Below, piece by piece: positions 6,379 to 8,875 of a DNA stretch of 8,875 nt. Position 1 is the stretch's first letter. Each line of letters begins with the position of its first letter. This DNA is from an uncultured Prevotellaceae bacterium (GTDB taxonomy: Bacteria; Bacteroidota; Bacteroidia; Bacteroidales; Bacteroidaceae). The stretch spans positions 1 through 8,875 of the forward strand of contig CALZOH010000136.1 of NCBI GenBank assembly GCA_945827465.1, written 5' to 3'. The position numbers and the translations under genes were made by a program. The notes under the pieces are model-generated. The model worked only from the letters and a program-made list of their open reading frames with translations. It was not told where the DNA came from and did not search any database.

Positions 6379-8361
6379 TTAAAGTGTCTGCAAGACGAAT
6401 CCTCCACCGGGTGCAAGGTGAACCTTGATTTTTCCGTCAGAAGGAATCACAATGCGTTCGTGCAAATGGTCTGCAGCAATCTTGGCGGCACTCGGTCCGT
6501 CCTTCACCACCTTGGCGGCGCGGCCGGCAATCTTCAAGGGACTCAAATCGAGCGTTAAGTCGATAGCCGTCCAGTCGTTGATGGCGCCTATATACCATTG
6601 GTTACCACTGCGACGGGCTACTGCCACGTATTTGCCGAGTTCGCAGTTCAGGGGCACTGTTTCGTCCCACACTACGGGGAATTTGGCAATGAATTCCGTA
6701 CAATCGGGATTCTCTTCATAATGGGTGGGCGAGTCGCAGAGCATGTTGAGCGGCGAGAAGAAGATGGCATACTGTGCCAACTGACGGGTGCGTGTACCCT
6801 GACTCATCGGTTCGCTGTTGTTGGGACGGTAAGTGCTACGTGTTCCATTGAGCATAGCTCCCTGAGTGTAGTCCATCTGTCCGGCAAACATACGGGTGAA
6901 GGGCAGCAAGACATCGGTCGGTACCTGGTCATATTGTTCCATCGTCGACCACTTGTTCTGCTCCAATCCGGCTACGCCCTCAAAGTTGATAACGTTGGGA
7001 TAGGTACGGTTGAGTCCGGCGGGCTTGCACACTCCGTGGAAGTCGATCATCAGTTTGTATTTGGCAGCCATTTCGGCCGTGCGATACATGAAGTCAAGGG
7101 CCAACTGGTCATCGCGGTCGATGAAATCCACCTTGAATCCCTTCACACCCATTTCAGAGTAGGTCTTGCACACGCGCTCCATCTCGCGGTCGAAGGCGTA
7201 GTAGCCGGCCCACAGAATGATGCCCACGTTTCTTTCGCGTCCGTAGTCCACCAATTCCTTGATGTTGATTTCAGGAATCACCTGGAAGAGGTCGGCCTTC
7301 AGGTTGACGGCCCAACCTTCGTCTAAGATGACGTATTCAATGCCTTGCTTCGAGGCAAAGTCAATGTAATACTTATAGGTGCGGTTGTCGATACCGGCCT
7401 TGAAGGGCACGTTATAGAGTCCCCAGTTGTTCCACCAGTCCCAAGCCACCTTACCGGGCTTGATCCAATGGGTGTCGGCCACGCGCGACGGACTACCCAA
7501 GCGATACACCATGTCGTTAGTCAGAATATCCTTTTCGTGAGCAGCCACGGCAATAATGCGCCAGGGGAATTCCTGGGCAGCCTTGGCCTTGGCGATGTAG
7601 TTTTCGCGCGAAAGAACCTTCAATTGCAGATTGTTGTGACCACCTTGTTTAATCTCCTTGGGATAATTGGGCATGATGCCTTTCAGGCTGTGACCGCCGT
7701 TATTGAGCACGTACATGCCGGGATAGTTCTCCAGAGCACTCTCGGTGATCACCATCTTCACCCCATTGTCGGCCTCTACGATGAAAGGCATGAATGAGAG
7801 ATGCTTGGGATCAGTTTGCGACACCGGAATATGAGCGTAAGTATTCTCGCTGGAGTTGGCAAACTGCTGCTCGATGGTACCCTTGGCATTTACATAAGGA
7901 ATATACACGTTCCAATCTTTGGCAAAGTTGAAGTTCACCTGCTCGGCGTTGACAATGAAGTCGGCCTTCTGGGCGGCTACAAAGCGATAGGCCACACCTT
8001 CATCGTAGGCGCGGAACACCAATGAGAAACGGTCGTTGAGTTGGAACGTCAGTGAGTTGTAGTTGTCCTGTACTTCGCTCTTCTTATAAACCACAGCTTT
8101 GATGGTGCCTTCGTGCTTCTGCACCTTGCCGGCCTTCACCTTCGTGCCGATGGTAATGGTTTTACCGTTGTCGATGGTCATCGAGATGGCCGAGGGAGCT
8201 ATCAGGGTCTGACCGGCATAAGCCACTGAATAAGTTAAACCATTGCTGTCGTCAATGGTAGCCACTAATTTACCGTCGGGCGACGTTACGCTATAGCTTT
8301 TGGCCAAAACGCACAACACTGCCACGCTAAAGAACGCGAGTGTAGAAAAAATTCTTTTCAT
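6379..8361 (-). CDS. GH97 glycoside hydrolase, retaining alpha-galactosidase-like (copy 2)
   Basis: This 660-residue exported enzyme is a paralog of the next gene and close in length to BT1871 (BtGH97b). A signal peptide spans about 1-20 (Lys2-Arg3, hydrophobic 5-19, likely cleavage after VLA). Domains are an N-terminal GH97 beta-sandwich, a central (beta/alpha)8 barrel and a C-terminal beta domain ending in APGGGFVLQTL. The predicted nucleophile is Asp412 in KGFKVDFIDRDDQ and the predicted acid/base is Glu467 in AGLEQNKW, 55 residues apart. Glu207 (VITESAL) and Glu461 (NFEGV) fall where SusB has calcium-binding glutamates. His442-Gly443 replaces the His-Glu of inverting members, so SusB-type inverting chemistry is unlikely. 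It is the first gene of the GH97 pair, with a candidate promoter and inverted repeat upstream. The pair probably arose by tandem duplication. An alpha-galactosidase is the best guess, but retaining GH97 proteins with other alpha-glycoside preferences cannot be excluded. Confidence 0.92.
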   Translation of the reverse strand: MKRIFSTLAFFSVAVLCVLAKSYSVTSPDGKLVATIDDSNGLTYSVAYAGQTLIAPSAISMTIDNGKTITIGTKVKAGKVQKHEGTIKAVVYKKSEVQDNYNSLTFQLNDRFSLVFRAYDEGVAYRFVAAQKADFIVNAEQVNFNFAKDWNVYIPYVNAKGTIEQQFANSSENTYAHIPVSQTDPKHLSFMPFIVEADNGVKMVITESALENYPGMYVLNNGGHSLKGIMPNYPKEIKQGGHNNLQLKVLSRENYIAKAKAAQEFPWRIIAVAAHEKDILTNDMVYRLGSPSRVADTHWIKPGKVAWDWWNNWGLYNVPFKAGIDNRTYKYYIDFASKQGIEYVILDEGWAVNLKADLFQVIPEINIKELVDYGRERNVGIILWAGYYAFDREMERVCKTYSEMGVKGFKVDFIDRDDQLALDFMYRTAEMAAKYKLMIDFHGVCKPAGLNRTYPNVINFEGVAGLEQNKWSTMEQYDQVPTDVLLPFTRMFAGQMDYTQGAMLNGTRSTYRPNNSEPMSQGTRTRQLAQYAIFFSPLNMLCDSPTHYEENPDCTEFIAKFPVVWDETVPLNCELGKYVAVARRSGNQWYIGAINDWTAIDLTLDLSPLKIAGRAAKVVKDGPSAAKIAADHLHERIVIPSDGKIKVHLAPGGGFVLQTL

Positions 8362-8407
8362 TCAAATATTTCTTTTAATGAGTCAATAGATTATGCAGAT
8401 GCAATCG

Positions 8408-8431
8408 TTGTCATCACATGCCGGATGACAA
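8408..8431 (-). promoter_or_regulatory. Perfect inverted repeat in the GH97 leader
   Basis: TTGTCATC (8408-8415) and GATGACAA (8424-8431) form a perfect 8-bp inverted repeat around an 8-nt loop. It lies 6 nt downstream of the candidate -7 box and about 46 nt upstream of the start codon. It could be a stem at the extreme 5' end of the mRNA or a dyad operator covering the transcription start. No regulator gene is present in the window to link it to. Confidence 0.65.
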
Positions 8432-8437
8432 GAGTCA

Positions 8438-8445
8438 CAAAATTA
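8438..8445 (-). promoter_or_regulatory. Candidate Bacteroidota -7 box for the GH97 pair
   Basis: On the minus strand this reads TAATTTTG, an exact match to TAnnTTTG, followed by TGAC. The expected start site is near 8431, giving a leader of about 70 nt before the GH97 ATG at 8361. A TTTG lies upstream (8461-8458) but only 12 nt away, which is too close for a normal -33 element, so the promoter is only partly supported. Confidence 0.55.
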
Positions 8446-8777
8446 CGGATTATATTCCAAACTCCGGTCGTTTTGCCCATTATTTTTTGCAGAGGGAGAA
8501 GAATTCGGTCAGAAACATCACAAATGAAACATGCTGTGAGTATGTTGAACCAAAATTGTTGCTAATACATTCTGCAAACAGGTCTTGCCGGCCCAAATTT
8601 GATCTGTTATCACATTCGTTATCGTCTTTGCAGGCCTGTTTGTGGGTGTATCGGACATGAAATTTAGTCCTATACAGAGTGCGTAGTGCTTCATCACATA
8701 TGTTACCAACCCCTTGTTCCGCCCGCAATCCTTCCATCGCAAGTGAGATGAAGAACTCTTCTTAGTACACAAAGTTC
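8446..8777. other. Intergenic stretch with no convincing gene
   Basis: About 330 nt upstream of the GH97 pair. Two overlapping minus-strand open frames exist here (8737-8480, 85 codons, and 8856-8518, 112 codons). Neither resembles a protein I recognise, they overlap in different frames, and the longer one is built partly from the tandem repeat at the window edge, so I do not call either a gene. The stretch includes 8614-8633, which reads ATTCGTTATCG then CTTTGC after one intervening T, and resembles a diverged copy of the repeat unit further right. The region may be decayed repeat-derived DNA. Confidence 0.5.
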
Positions 8778-8875
8778 TATCGCGTTTGCCGAAGCACCGG
8801 TGTCGGAGTGACAATTTCGTTATCGCGGTTGCGATGAGGGTTTGCGCAAGTGACAATTTCGTTATCGCGGTTGCG
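8778..8875. repeat. Tandem repeat with about 42-nt period
   Basis: A 27-nt segment, 8807-8833, recurs without a mismatch at 8849-8875, an offset of 42 nt. The shared core includes GTGACAATTTCGTTATCGCG. A diverged unit lies before them: TATCGCG at 8778-8784 is 43 nt before TATCGCG at 8821-8827. The last copy ends exactly at the window edge, so the array probably continues to the right. It is too short-spaced to be a CRISPR array (15 nt between identical segments). There is no sign that it is translated. Function is unknown. Confidence 0.85.

Noticed and set aside
8575..8642. 11-nt inverted repeat (arms 8575-8585 and 8632-8642, one G-T pair) with a 46-nt spacer, considered as mobile-element ends or an RNA stem
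   Set aside because: A match of this length with a long spacer is expected by chance at about this frequency in 500 nt. There is no transposase and no visible target duplication.
8518..8856. 112-codon minus-strand open frame reaching into the right-edge repeat
   Set aside because: Its N-terminus is encoded by the tandem repeat, it overlaps another frame of similar quality, and no family resemblance is seen.
8807..8875. Possible start of a CRISPR array
   Set aside because: Identical 27-nt segments are separated by only 15 nt, a neighbouring unit is degenerate along its length, and no cas gene is present.

Overview
The window looks like a chromosomal segment from a member of the Bacteroidota, most likely Bacteroidales and plausibly Prevotella or a close relative. 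The evidence is gene content: a GldH lipoprotein, a RicT/PSP1 protein next to holB and gldH, and two secreted GH97 enzymes. The candidate promoters carry a Bacteroidota-type -7 box (TAnnTTTG), and no gene has a clear Shine-Dalgarno sequence. The genus is an inference. All six supported genes lie on the minus strand, so transcription runs from the right end to the left end.

Right to left. Positions 8362-8875 are non-coding. They hold a tandem repeat with a period of about 42 nt that runs off the right edge, a stretch with no convincing gene, and a candidate promoter with an inverted repeat. Two tandem GH97 glycoside hydrolases follow (8361-6379 and 6292-4286). Both have signal peptides and both carry the active-site signature of the retaining, alpha-galactosidase-like branch rather than the inverting SusB branch. 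A hairpin sits between them. After a short gap with its own promoter and hairpin comes a tightly packed cluster: metF, holB, ricT, gldH (4159-211), with gaps of 6 nt and 20 nt and a final 4-nt ATGA overlap. Positions 1-210 hold a second, unrelated tandem repeat with a 42/43-nt period that may continue beyond the left edge.

Functionally the window joins two units. One is a pair of envelope or secreted carbohydrases acting on alpha-linked galactosides or glucosides; no SusC/SusD partners are in view. The other is a housekeeping cluster mixing one-carbon metabolism (metF), replication (holB), an Fe-S-associated RNA-processing factor (ricT) and a gliding/type IX-related lipoprotein (gldH).

No defence system, CRISPR array, insertion sequence, tRNA or rRNA was found. 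The most interesting non-genic pattern is that three leaders (both GH97 genes and metF) share one layout: a -7-like box, 5-7 nt, then a 7-8 bp stem that would sit at or very near the transcript's 5' end. The two edge repeat arrays come next in interest.
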